A stretch of DNA of 64,000 nucleotides. Origin: Tunturibacter gelidoferens. GTDB lineage: Bacteria > Acidobacteriota > Terriglobia > Terriglobales > Acidobacteriaceae. Both the position numbers and the translations under genes were made by a program. Position 1 is the stretch's first letter; the number at the start of each line of letters is the position of its first letter. Below the pieces are notes generated by a model. It saw only the letters and a program-made list of their open reading frames with translations, was not told the origin of the DNA and did no database searches. Positions 8,929 through 16,845 of the stretch are shown here, one piece after another. The stretch lies in NCBI RefSeq assembly GCF_040358255.1, contig NZ_CP132938.1:868001-932000 (forward strand), written 5' to 3'.

Positions 8929-10113
8929 CTACAAAGCCGGCTCGCGAAGCATCTCCGCATCCACCCTCTCGGTCGATCGCCGTTCCAAGCGATCCCGAAG
9001 CACCATAAACGGGCGCTCCACCAACCCGTACAACACCCCGGCCCCCAGCAGACATGTCACCGCATAGACCACTACGGTCTTCGCATCCCGAGCCTTAGTA
9101 AGCGAGATCAGGTACCTCCGATCCAGATGCGCGACCTCTTTATGTGTGAGATAAAGACTGAACGCAAGCGTAGCCAGCAGCCGCGACCCAGGCACTCTAA
9201 ACCGACTCAGCCATCCATCGCTGCTTACGCTCGAAACCACCAGCAACCCCAGCCCGGCTGCAAGCAGCGGGTACCCAATCACCGTCCCCCATGCCGCAGC
9301 CTTCGTCGCATCGCCCATCCCATCGCTTCGGAACATCCAGCAAACCGCGCCCGTAAAGGCGATCCCTACAACCAACGCCGCGTGCCCTCTGCGGGCCAGC
9401 CACGACCACCCTGCAGGCCGGAAGATCCGTACCAGCGCCAGCGTCACCCCCACCACCAGCCCATCAAGCCGCGAGTAGGTTGGATAGTAGAGATATCTGT
9501 AGTAAAACGTTCCGAAGTCATCCGGCACCACGCGTCCACTCCATCCCGACGGCGCAATCAGAGGCAACAACTTGTAGCCGCGAAGGCAGATTCCAAACAG
9601 AATGACGCCGCCGATCAACAATGCCGTCTTCCGCAAAGATGGCCTCCGCATCACCCAGATCACCAGCAGCGGAAGCACCAGATAAAAATGCTCCTCCACA
9701 CACAGCGACCAGACATGCGAAAAAGCATGCTGACTAAAATCGACGAAAAACAAATTGACGGTAAACGTCAAAAACTGCCACAGCGGCGGCAGTACCGAAG
9801 ACTCCCGCCACCCGGGAAACACAAGATAGATCCACAAAACAACAACATAGGCCGGAAGAATCCGATACGCTCTGCGCCGATAAAAACTCCAGATCGAAGG
9901 TCTATCCCCAGACGCGTACGGCTTCAGCAACTGCAGGCCGATCAGATATCCGCTCAGCACAAAGAACAGATCGACCCCCATCCAGCCAAACTGCGCAACC
10001 ACCGCCATGCTCTCGGGAAGAAATGGTTTCAGGTGATACAACATCACAGCCACAATCGCGACCGCCCGCAACGTGTCCAGCCCCGGCAATCGCCCTGAGT
10101 TCGATCGTGTCAT
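8929..10113 (-). CDS. Acyltransferase family 3 (OafA/YrhL-type) membrane protein
   Basis: Integral-membrane O-acyltransferase that usually acetylates surface polysaccharides or lipids. The N-terminus has the signature LPGLDTLRAVAIVAVMLYH with the catalytic-type His, then FFVLSGYLIG and a basic FYRRRAYRILPAY. VWSLCVEEHFYLVLPLL is the second family motif. About ten hydrophobic helices follow, and the ending FMVLRDRLERR is typical. ATG at 10113 is chosen because AAGGA lies 6 bases upstream; the longer frame begins with TTG at 10143. No glycan cluster is nearby, so the substrate is unknown. Confidence 0.92.
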   Translation of the reverse strand: MTRSNSGRLPGLDTLRAVAIVAVMLYHLKPFLPESMAVVAQFGWMGVDLFFVLSGYLIGLQLLKPYASGDRPSIWSFYRRRAYRILPAYVVVLWIYLVFPGWRESSVLPPLWQFLTFTVNLFFVDFSQHAFSHVWSLCVEEHFYLVLPLLVIWVMRRPSLRKTALLIGGVILFGICLRGYKLLPLIAPSGWSGRVVPDDFGTFYYRYLYYPTYSRLDGLVVGVTLALVRIFRPAGWSWLARRGHAALVVGIAFTGAVCWMFRSDGMGDATKAAAWGTVIGYPLLAAGLGLLVVSSVSSDGWLSRFRVPGSRLLATLAFSLYLTHKEVAHLDRRYLISLTKARDAKTVVVYAVTCLLGAGVLYGLVERPFMVLRDRLERRSTERVDAEMLREPAL

Positions 10114-10329
10114 TAACATCCTTGTCAAAACAATAACCGGCAACTCCTCTTCTCTCCGAAGACAGATCGAAGACTATCCGGTGGGTGCTCAGACAGTTAC
10201 TGTAGAAGATCCGGGAAACCAAATCTTCCACCGACATGGTCTACTATCAATCCAAACTTGACACGGCATTCTATGAAGCAACCACACGAAGCAACGCTAA
10301 ACCAGACAGCTCCCCCTTCGAGGTCTCCC

Positions 10330-10800
10330 ATGCCACTGCGTTCCTCTCTCCGCCTTGCTGCCGTCTTATTCGTTCTCCTCGCACCGCTCACCCTCACCGC
10401 GCAAAACCCGGATCGTCTCCACACCGCCTCCCGCCAGGAGCTCGACGTCATCAAGGTCCTCCTCGCCCAGGAGGCAGCCTGGAACCGGGGCGACCTCCCC
10501 GCCTTCGCCAACGGCTACAAAGACTCCCCCGACACCCTCTTCATCACTCACCAGATCTCCCGCGGCTACGCCGGCCTCCTCGACCAGTACAAGCGCGACT
10601 ACCCCACCCGAGCCGCCATGGGCACCCTCTCCTTCTCCGAGCTTGAGGTCCACCCCCTCGACGAAAACTACGCCGTCTGCATCGGCAAGTACCACCTCGA
10701 GCGAGGCAAGAAAGACGGCGGCAACGCCGGAGGCATCTTCTCCCTCATCTTCGAAAAAACCACCGACGGCTGGAAGATCATCATCGACCACACCACGTAG
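10330..10800 (+). CDS. Exported NTF2-like / DUF4440 (SnoaL-like) protein
   Basis: Small secreted protein with a cone-shaped NTF2-like fold. A signal peptide (LRLAAVLFVLLAPLTLTAQ) is followed by the usual DUF4440 start (IKVLLAQEAAWNRGDLPAF), a middle LYS-rich strand region (LSFSELEVHPL, YAVCIGKYHLE) and the closing FEKTTDGWKIIIDHTT. ATG at 10330 has GAGG at 6 bases; an upstream TTG at 10258 in frame is not supported. Such proteins bind small hydrophobic ligands or act as enzymes, and no specific role can be given. A second NTF2-like protein lies at 39445, but the two are not close relatives by eye. Confidence 0.85.
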   Translation: MPLRSSLRLAAVLFVLLAPLTLTAQNPDRLHTASRQELDVIKVLLAQEAAWNRGDLPAFANGYKDSPDTLFITHQISRGYAGLLDQYKRDYPTRAAMGTLSFSELEVHPLDENYAVCIGKYHLERGKKDGGNAGGIFSLIFEKTTDGWKIIIDHTT

Positions 10801-10875
10801 TGCAATCGTTCGACCTCATCGCCCTCTCCTACTCCAACTTGAGATCCGTCATCTCGACTCTCCTGCTTGAAAGCC

Positions 10876-10932
10876 GTCATCTCGACCGAAGCGGCGGACA
10901 GCTTCATCGTCCGCCGCGCAGTGGAGAGACCC
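10876..10932. repeat. Hairpin repeat, family 2 (GTCATCTCGACCGAAG ... AGTGGAGAGACC)
   Basis: Intergenic repeat copy. It has a conserved left flank GTCATCTCGACCGAAG, a stem GCGGCGGAC/GTCCGCCGC around a loop containing TTCATC, and a conserved right flank GCAGTGGAGAGACCC. A second copy at 55535 has the same flanks but a different, still complementary stem. A partial left flank precedes it at about 10847. The 246 bases between the NTF2-like and PilZ genes hold this repeat and nothing else recognised. Confidence 0.75.
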
Positions 10933-11046
10933 CCGCATTTGCCTTGCTCCGCTGTGCTTCTCCTTTGGTGTCATTTTGAGCGAAACAAAGAACTCCCCGC
11001 GTCCCATCTCTCTACCTCCGATCGAAGGCCGACAGTACGAGACCCG

Positions 11047-11508
11047 CTAAGCCTCCCCACTCAACTCCGCGATCAATCCCTCCAGCCCAGCCCGCACCTT
11101 CGCACTCATCCCCTCAAACAAGAACCCCGCCCCCCGCGTCCTCACCATCCTGCTGGTCCCTTCACACCGCAGCACCCGCTCATGCGCCCGAAAGATAATC
11201 TCAACCGGCGTCCCCGGAGCGAGCCGCAGCCGAGCCTCCGTCTCGATGTAGCACCCACCCTGGCTCACATCCAGCACCCGCCCGCGAAACAGCATCGTCC
11301 CATCCTTCACCATCACCTCGGCCCATGCATCCACGGCGTAGCGCGTATGCTCCCGCCGCTCGACGACCCCCTCCAACGCCACACTCCGCCGCTCCTCCTT
11401 GCCCTCAAACTGGCCCTCAATCTCGTCCACGCCCGCCTCCCAGAGATCTCGCTCATCCCGCAAAGCGAGGACGGCTGATCCAGTCATCGGCGCAAATCGC
11501 AAAAACAT
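11047..11508 (-). CDS. PilZ domain protein (c-di-GMP receptor type)
   Basis: Likely cyclic-di-GMP effector. The PilZ domain occupies about the C-terminal 100 residues. The RxxxR-type motif is RREHTRYAV, and the second binding motif is LDVSQGGCYIET (D/NxSxxG). It ends with GAGFLFEGMS and a final helix. The N-terminal 40-50 residues have no recognised domain. The start is uncertain: ATG 11508 and ATG 11487 are both plausible, and a GTG at 11556 gives a longer form. No flagellar or pilus genes are adjacent. Confidence 0.87.
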   Translation of the reverse strand: MFLRFAPMTGSAVLALRDERDLWEAGVDEIEGQFEGKEERRSVALEGVVERREHTRYAVDAWAEVMVKDGTMLFRGRVLDVSQGGCYIETEARLRLAPGTPVEIIFRAHERVLRCEGTSRMVRTRGAGFLFEGMSAKVRAGLEGLIAELSGEA

Positions 11509-11666
11509 TACAGCTTCGAAGCTTCCTGCGTCCACTGCTTTCAACCCACCACCCACCCATCAAACCCGCTCCGCAAAATCACCCACACCCGGCAATCCAA
11601 CCCCAACCATCCGCCGTACCTCTTACTAGCGTGTGGCTGTGCAAGTCGAGCCCAGCGGAGGCACCG

Positions 11667-11891
11667 ATGAAATGCACAAAATGCCACCACGGCAAGCTCT
11701 CGCGGACCAAGCGCATCGGACTCCTCGAGGACAACCTTCTCCCCCTCTTCGGCTACTTCCCCTGGATTTGTTCCACCTGCAAGCAGCGAGTCCTTCTCAA
11801 AAATCGGGGCGAACGCAGACGCGTCAGCCGTGACGAAGATCCGACTCCATCCGCCCATCCACAAAAAAACGGCCTCCACCAGGTACAGTGA
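11667..11891 (+). CDS. Small zinc-ribbon protein
   Basis: A 74-aa protein with two CxxC pairs, MKCTKC at the start and WICSTC about 30 residues later, which together make a zinc ribbon. Between them is LLPLFGYFPW, and after them a basic tail. ATG at 11667 has GGAGG at 6 bases, which makes the call convincing although a longer frame extends upstream without a good start. Its last codons run through the hairpin that terminates frr on the opposite strand. Function unknown; similar ribbons occur in small nucleic-acid-binding or regulatory proteins. Confidence 0.75.
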   Translation: MKCTKCHHGKLSRTKRIGLLEDNLLPLFGYFPWICSTCKQRVLLKNRGERRRVSRDEDPTPSAHPQKNGLHQVQ

Positions 11892-11900
11892 AGGCCGTTC
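11861..11900 (-). terminator. Rho-independent terminator of frr, overlapping the 3' end of the zinc-ribbon gene
   Basis: Read on the minus strand, the stem AACGGCCT ... AGGCCGTT is followed directly by a run of seven T. It begins about 37 bases after the frr stop. On the plus strand the same stem is not followed by T residues, so it should act in one direction only. Confidence 0.85.
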
Positions 11901-11935
11901 AATCTCAACTCTGAAACTCTCAGATCTGAAGACTC

Positions 11936-12520
11936 TCAGACCGTCATAATCTCTTTTTCCTTGGCCTTGAAGAGATCCTCCACCCGCTTGATCTCCGCAT
12001 CGGTCAACTGCTGAACCTCTTCGTTCGCGCGCTTCTCGTCATCGGCCGAGATCAGCTTGTCCTTCGCCGCCTTCTTGATCTGGTCGTTCCCATCGCGTCG
12101 GATATTCCGGATCGCGGTCTTATGGTCCTCCAGCGTCTTGTTCAGCTGCTTCACCACATCTTTTCGCCGCTCCTCGGTCATCGGCGGCACCGGCACCCGA
12201 ATCACCTTCCCATCGGTCATCGGATTCAGTCCCGTCCCCGACGTGCGAATCGCCTTCTCGATCGCCGACACCATCCCCCCGTCATAAGGCTGCACCAGAA
12301 TCAACGTTGGCTCCGGCGTACTCACCTGCCCCATCTGCGCAACCGGCGTGTCCGTTCCGTAGTAATCCACCTTGATCTGGTCGAGCATATGCACATTCGC
12401 CCGCCCCGTCCGCGCCGAAAGCAGATGTCCACGGAAGTCTTCCACCGTGCTCTCCATCTTCGTCTTCAGCTGCTGATGCGTGCCCTTCAACGCCTCGATC
12501 CCTGCCATTGCCGATGCCAT
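11936..12520 (-). CDS. frr: Ribosome recycling factor
   Basis: Releases ribosomes from mRNA after termination, together with EF-G. The 194-residue length is near the family norm. Typical segments are SARTGRANVHMLDQIKVDYYG, here with the usual RTGRA, then PYD at the hinge, AIRTSGTGLNP, RVPVPPMTEERRKD and the long C-terminal helix ending AKEKEIMTV. ATG at 12520 has GGAGGAG 5 bases upstream, so the longer frame to 12562 is rejected. In many bacteria pyrH precedes frr; here the upstream side holds only a repeat element, so frr seems to stand alone. Confidence 0.97.
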   Translation of the reverse strand: MASAMAGIEALKGTHQQLKTKMESTVEDFRGHLLSARTGRANVHMLDQIKVDYYGTDTPVAQMGQVSTPEPTLILVQPYDGGMVSAIEKAIRTSGTGLNPMTDGKVIRVPVPPMTEERRKDVVKQLNKTLEDHKTAIRNIRRDGNDQIKKAAKDKLISADDEKRANEEVQQLTDAEIKRVEDLFKAKEKEIMTV

Positions 12521-12565
12521 ACGTTCTCCTCCACTGCCATCCGATATTTTACAGAGACGCAACCA

Positions 12566-12880
12566 ACCACGCGAGGCGAGCCGTAAAAACCTATGTCCTG
12601 CCGGACGGGCCTCCTGCGCGGAGGGCGGTCACTTCGTGACGCGTATACCGGTCTTGACAGGATGATAAGCATAGGGCCTCCCGCTGGTCGGCGATCTTCC
12701 CCTCCGAGCATCGCGAGGACCCAGGCAATTCAATTCGCCCAAACAGGTACACAAGTCACGAAGTGACCGCCCCACGCGCAGTGGGGCCGTCCGGCAGGAC
12801 ATAGGTTTTTACGGTCGATCCCCAACAACGCGTGCGCCAAACAGCGCAATCAACAACGCCGCCTGATCCGGGCTGATCTA
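12566..12880. mobile_element. MITE-like palindromic element, copy A, with duplicated right flank
   Basis: The element is bounded by inverted ends: GTAAAAACCTAT then GTCCTGCCGGAC at 12583-12606, and the mirror image GTCCGGCAGGAC then ATAGGTTTTTAC at 12789-12812. Inside each end come two more hairpins: CCTCC/GGAGG (left) or CCCCAC/GTGGGG (right) around a TGCGC-like loop, then GTCAC-TTC-GTGAC. The following 68 bases (12813-12880) recur, with a few changes, after copy C at 14108-14175. No reading frame is carried. It fills the gap between frr and the YncE-like gene. Confidence 0.75.
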
Positions 12881-12887
12881 CCGCTAT

Positions 12888-13922
12888 CTACTGCGCCGCC
12901 CCAACCTCCACAATCATGAAGCTCCCCGGCTTTGCCTTCGGACGCCCAGAAGCCGCTCCAGGCTTGACCTCTTCAAACTCCATCGTCGGCAGATAGATCT
13001 TGTTGGTCGTTGGATCGATCCCCAGCGTCTTCGCTCCATAGGGAGTCTTGACGATCTGCTCAACCTCAAATTTCCCCGATCGCTCGCCAGTAACTACAAG
13101 GGAACCATCGCGACAGCTTGCGAATCCCTGCCCCGCCTCGAACACAGTCGCATCGACGCCCGCTCCGATTGGCAGATCGGAGAGGACCTTGCCGTCTTCC
13201 GTGCTCATGACGATCATCTTCTGGGGCTTGCGGCAGCCGATAAACAAGCGGTGCGTCTTCTTGTCCAACGCCATCCCCACGGGGTGGCCGCCGGGCGTAA
13301 CCGGCCAGCGTGCAACTACCTTCTTTGCCTCAAGATCGACCTCCGCGACTACGTCCTTGTCCTCCAGGTTGATGTAGACCTTTCCGGTTCCATCCGAGGC
13401 GAGAAACTCCGGCGCCCCGCCCAGCTCCAGCGGCGGATCGATCTTGCCGCTCTTCGGATCGATATCCGGTTTGAACGACATCAGCACGCCCTTGTCTCCC
13501 GAGACAGCGAGAATGCGGTCGAGTGCAGCGTCGTAAATAATGCCGTCCGAATCGGGCACCGTTGCCAGCGTCCCAAGCACGGCATACGTCTTCAGATCGA
13601 AGATAACGATAGCACCCTCTCCGCCGCCATCCGTGATGAAGCCGCGCCCCAGCGACGGGACGATCGCCACGCCATGCGCAACCTTCTGCCCCGGAATATC
13701 TCCCAGCACCTTCCCTGAGCCGGCGTCGATCACCATCGTGTGGGTCCCGCGCGGGACAAACAAGCGGTGTGTCTCGGGATCGACCGTCAGATAGTCCATT
13801 GCGCCTTCTCCGCCAATGTGCCATGTTTTGGTCACCTCCCACTTTGTCTGCGCCATAGCGGGCAGAAAACCGGCGATCAACAGCACCGCCAGTGACATTA
13901 CAACCATTCGCATCGTTCGCAT
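12888..13922 (-). CDS. Exported YncE-like beta-propeller protein
   Basis: A secreted seven-bladed propeller of the YncE/YVTN type, of unknown binding function. The signal peptide is RMVVMSLAVLLIAGFLPAMA. Blade sequences include DYLTVDPETHRLFVP, GVAIVPSLGRGFI, GMALDKKTHRLFIG and LGIDPTTNKIYLP. The C-terminus is a KPGSFMIVEV strand closing the ring. ATG at 13922 has AGGAG at 7 bases, so the 26-residue upstream extension is rejected. The gene is bracketed by repeat copies A and C in the same orientation, so recombination between them could delete it. Confidence 0.85.
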   Translation of the reverse strand: MRTMRMVVMSLAVLLIAGFLPAMAQTKWEVTKTWHIGGEGAMDYLTVDPETHRLFVPRGTHTMVIDAGSGKVLGDIPGQKVAHGVAIVPSLGRGFITDGGGEGAIVIFDLKTYAVLGTLATVPDSDGIIYDAALDRILAVSGDKGVLMSFKPDIDPKSGKIDPPLELGGAPEFLASDGTGKVYINLEDKDVVAEVDLEAKKVVARWPVTPGGHPVGMALDKKTHRLFIGCRKPQKMIVMSTEDGKVLSDLPIGAGVDATVFEAGQGFASCRDGSLVVTGERSGKFEVEQIVKTPYGAKTLGIDPTTNKIYLPTMEFEEVKPGAASGRPKAKPGSFMIVEVGAAQ

Positions 13923-14021
13923 TGATATCTCCTGGCTGGATCCGATGCACCCAATCAACAGCCAAAGTGCATTCGATCGACAGCAGAAGCAAGGTAGCAT
14001 TGAATGCTTAATTTTCGCTGA

Positions 14022-14175
14022 ATGCGCGAGGCGAGCCGCAGAAACCTATGTCCTGCCGGACGGGGCTTACTGCGCGTGGGCCCCGTCCGGCAGGACACAG
14101 GTTTTTACGGTCGATCACCAAACAACGCGTACGCCAAACAGCGTAATCAGCAACGCCGCCTGATCCGGGCTGATG
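14022..14175. mobile_element. MITE-like palindromic element, copy C (internal deletion)
   Basis: Same left flank as copy A (GCGAGGCGAGCCG), then GTCCTGCCGGAC at 14050, a single central hairpin GGGGC.../...GCCCC with TGCGC in the loop, and GTCCGGCAGGAC to 14096. The right flank of about 68 bases nearly matches 12813-12880. Copy A's interior of roughly 150 bases is missing. The rest of the gap (14176-14296) shows a short tandem CATTCGTCCAGACTA/ACATTCGTCCAGACTA and nothing else recognised. Confidence 0.75.
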
Positions 14176-14296
14176 ATAAAACGTCACCATTCGTCCAGAC
14201 TACATTCGTCCAGACTAAAGGAGCACTAAGTTCGGTGTCGATCTCCCCCAGTCTCGCGAGATCAGAACCACCCTATTCCCTTCAGCCTGAAAAGGC

Positions 14297-14563
14297 TTAG
14301 GAGTCCGCTTCCGGATCCACTGGTCCCATCCCCAACCCGCGCCCCGCCTTCTTCTTTCGCGCCGGATACGCCTTCGCCGCCACCGGAGGAGCCATCGTCT
14401 CCTTCACCAGCGCCTCAATCCCGCGCCAGTACTTCAAGTCCGCCGGTCGCGCACTCGGCACCGCCTGCCGCATCCGGCAGTACCACAGCGACCACTCCAG
14501 CTCCTTCGCACTCTTATTCTTGATCGCAGCTTCAATCCGCGTCACTTCAGAAAATGGCGGCAT
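14297..14563 (-). CDS. Conserved small protein of unknown function
   Basis: An 88-aa protein with a helical N-terminal half (RIEAAIKNKSAKELEWSLWY), a WRGIEALVKE helix, and a basic, proline/alanine-rich tail containing ARKKKAGRG. Coding is supported by codon style and by AGAGG immediately before the ATG, though the spacing is short. It lies 38 bases downstream of the aminotransferase on the same strand and may share its transcript. No domain was recognised. Confidence 0.6.
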   Translation of the reverse strand: MPPFSEVTRIEAAIKNKSAKELEWSLWYCRMRQAVPSARPADLKYWRGIEALVKETMAPPVAAKAYPARKKKAGRGLGMGPVDPEADS

Positions 14564-14601
14564 ACCTCTTCATCTTATAGACCCAGGGAACAAGCCGCGC
14601 C

Positions 14602-15780
14602 CTAACGCAGCTCCCGCAGCCTCCGGCAAGCCTCCACCAGATCCTTATCCTTTTTCGCAAAGCAAAACCGCAGCAGGTCCTCACCCTTCCCCGGCCTGAA
14701 GAACGCCGACCCCGCCACCGAAGCCACTCCCGTCTTCGCCAGCAGCGCCCTCGCCTTCTCCGCCGCCGTAGCTCCCGGCAGCCCAGCCGCCGAAGCCAGC
14801 ACATAATAAGCCCCATCCGGCACATGCGGGGTCATGTGAACCTCCCGGAGCGCCTCCACAATCATCGTTCGCTTCACCTCATGCTCCATCGCCAGCCCAC
14901 TGTAAAAATCCTCCCCCAGCTGCTCCACACCATCCGCTACCCCCTGCTGCATCGGAGCCGGCGCACACACATACGTCAGATCATGAAAGTACCCAATCGA
15001 CCCCAGCCATCTCGCATCGGCAATCAGATACCCCACCCTCCACCCCGTCACCGAAAACGTCTTCGAAAACCCCGACATCAAAATCGTCCGCTCCCGCATC
15101 CCCGGAATCGCCGCCGGACTAAGATGCGTCGCCCCTCCATAAACAAAGTGCTCATAGATCTCATCCGTAAACACGAACAGATCGAACTCCTCCGCAATCT
15201 TCGCCAGCCCCTCCAGCTCAAACCGCGTAAACACCTTCCCCGCTGGATTCGAAGGCGTATTGATCACCATCCCCCGCGTCCGTGGCGTAATCGCCGCTCG
15301 CACCGCCGCCAGATCCAGCCCCCAGTCCGGCGCCGTCAAAGCCACTGCCACCGCCGCCACCCGCAGCGAGCTCAGCGTATTCACGTGATACCCATAGAAC
15401 GGCTCAAACACCAGCACCTCATCGCCCGGATTCAGCAGCGCCATCGCCGCCGCCTGAAACGCCCCCGTCACCCCACTGGTCACCAGCACCTCACGCTCCG
15501 GATCAACCACAATCCCCAGCGTCCGTTCCACCTTCCCCGCAATCGCCTTCCGCAACCGTGGAATCCCATCCAGCCGCGTATAGATATTCAACCCATCGCG
15601 AATCGCACGAATCGCCCCTTCGACCACCACCTCCGGCACCTCCGTGTCGCACACTCCCTGCGCCAGATTCACTCCACCCATCGCATCGCACGCCACACTC
15701 ATCGCGCGAATCTCCGACTGCACCAGCCGCGGAGCCAGTTCACTCAGCCCCAACCTTGCCGAAACCTCAACCTGTCCCAT
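14602..15780 (-). CDS. Class I/II pyridoxal-phosphate aminotransferase
   Basis: Fold-type I aminotransferase of the aspartate/kynurenine aminotransferase branch. Motifs: NLAQGVCDTEVP near the N-terminus, TSGVTGAFQAA (PLP phosphate side), FEPFYGYH (Tyr stack), NTPSNPAGKVF (the conserved Asn), FTDEIYEHFVY (Asp/Tyr) and the PLP lysine in SGFSKTFSVTGWRVGY. The substrate-carboxylate Arg is likely in LLRFCFAKK. The 392-aa length is normal. The amino donor and acceptor cannot be decided from sequence alone. Confidence 0.92.
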   Translation of the reverse strand: MGQVEVSARLGLSELAPRLVQSEIRAMSVACDAMGGVNLAQGVCDTEVPEVVVEGAIRAIRDGLNIYTRLDGIPRLRKAIAGKVERTLGIVVDPEREVLVTSGVTGAFQAAAMALLNPGDEVLVFEPFYGYHVNTLSSLRVAAVAVALTAPDWGLDLAAVRAAITPRTRGMVINTPSNPAGKVFTRFELEGLAKIAEEFDLFVFTDEIYEHFVYGGATHLSPAAIPGMRERTILMSGFSKTFSVTGWRVGYLIADARWLGSIGYFHDLTYVCAPAPMQQGVADGVEQLGEDFYSGLAMEHEVKRTMIVEALREVHMTPHVPDGAYYVLASAAGLPGATAAEKARALLAKTGVASVAGSAFFRPGKGEDLLRFCFAKKDKDLVEACRRLRELR

Positions 15781-15869
15781 AGCCCGATCCCCCTTTTGAG
15801 CCCATAGCCCAGAGTGAAATCATCTTACGTCCAACCGCCAACAAGCAATCCAATCCCGACCAGCGGGAG

Positions 15870-16132
15870 GACCACGGAAGGTCAATCTCACGCAAGGAGA
15901 AAATTGCATAGATCTCGCGGCTGGGGAGTCACACTGCACTTTGACCTTCCAAATCACTGCTGGAACCGGCCGTTTCAAGGATGCTTCCGGGACTCTTACG
16001 TTGAACGAGAGGGTAGTGCCAGTGTTGGCCGATGCCCTTAACAACCCTGTCTTTTTTGCTGCTACGGGAGAGTTCACAGGAACGGTCTCCGGAGTAGGCA
16101 GAGAGGCGGATTACCAAGAGGATCGACAATAG
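15870..16132 (+). pseudogene. 5'-truncated secreted beta-barrel (calycin/allene-oxide-cyclase-like) fragment
   Basis: The frame reads VNLTQGENCIDLAAGESHC, then TFQITAGTGRFKDASGTLTL and FAATGEFTGTVSG. The pattern GTGRFKxASGTLTL is typical of small extracellular barrel proteins in soil bacteria. No start codon or signal peptide exists: the frame is closed by TGA at 15815 and the upstream part is absent. It is followed at 16220-16253 by a perfect 10-bp hairpin (CACTTGTCCG/CGGACAAGTG). I read it as the C-terminal relic of a lost gene. Confidence 0.6.
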
Positions 16133-16219
16133 GAAGTCATATTCCTTGGAAGTTGCGCTCGCTCCGGGCGTAGCTTCCATGGCGAATCGCCAATGCCTCA
16201 TCGACAAACGAAGGTCGCT

Positions 16220-16253
16220 CACTTGTCCGTGTAGTCGGCTTCTCGGACAAGTG
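16220..16253. repeat. Perfect inverted repeat, 10-bp arms
   Basis: CACTTGTCCG and CGGACAAGTG are separated by 14 bases. There is no T-run on either side, so it is not a standard terminator. It lies in the gene-poor stretch 16133-16413, which otherwise holds only a degenerate repeat (see 16303). Confidence 0.5.
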
Positions 16254-16413
16254 ATTCCCCTGTAGTTCCTTGAAAACGGGATTATAGGAAACGTCGATGA
16301 TTGAACTTGCCGAAATCCTGACTTTGCGTGAACCTCGGCCAGCCGGACTTCCCGAGTGTTTTCATCTAAGCATCGGTTGACTTGGCCTAAACTTGGTGCG
16401 AGGTCCGACCGTC

Positions 16414-16839
16414 GTGAAACTTGCCTCATGTGTATTGCTGTTCACTGCGTTTTTCCGCATTCCTGAACCGGGGACACAATCAGCACCGAAGTCCGAACGG
16501 CCAACCGAATCGGAGCATCTTCTAGGGCCAAACGGCATGGCCGGATGGACGCTGAACTATCCCAATCCCGACCGAACCGACGAGCGTTATCCACGAACCT
16601 TGATACTGAGCCGACACGGGCGCATCATTCGTCGATTTGTAGGTGAGCATTACGTTTGGAAATGGATCTTCTGGGCGGATGGTCATCAAGTCGCCTATGA
16701 AGATGGTCCTCCCCACTTTGTAATGCGCTGCGTTCTCGCCGACGTCGCCACAGGCCGCAGGATAGCCGATGTGGACTGTTTCAGTGAACTACCTAGTGAT
16801 GCCCCACACTGGTTGAGGAAACTGGAGGACGCAAGGTAG
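16414..16839 (+). CDS. Secreted protein of unknown function
   Basis: About 141 aa. A signal-peptide-like start (VKLASCVLLFTAFF) is followed by a soluble domain with GMAGWTLNYP, RYPRTLILSRHGRIIRRF, WKWIFWADGHQVAYEDGPPH and a closing DVATGRRIADVDC. The W/F-rich core and repeated strand pattern suggest a beta-sheet fold. The start is uncertain: GTG 16414, GTG 16396 and TTG 16393 are all in frame, and 16414 gives the tidiest signal peptide. The neighbours on both sides are relics, so the gene sits in a decaying region but is itself open. Confidence 0.55.
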   Translation: MKLASCVLLFTAFFRIPEPGTQSAPKSERPTESEHLLGPNGMAGWTLNYPNPDRTDERYPRTLILSRHGRIIRRFVGEHYVWKWIFWADGHQVAYEDGPPHFVMRCVLADVATGRRIADVDCFSELPSDAPHWLRKLEDAR

Positions 16840-16845
16840 CTCGCT

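Noticed and set aside
15929..16429. Minus-strand 166-codon frame
   Set aside because: No domain or ribosome site, and it runs opposite a more convincing plus-strand fragment and signal-peptide gene start.
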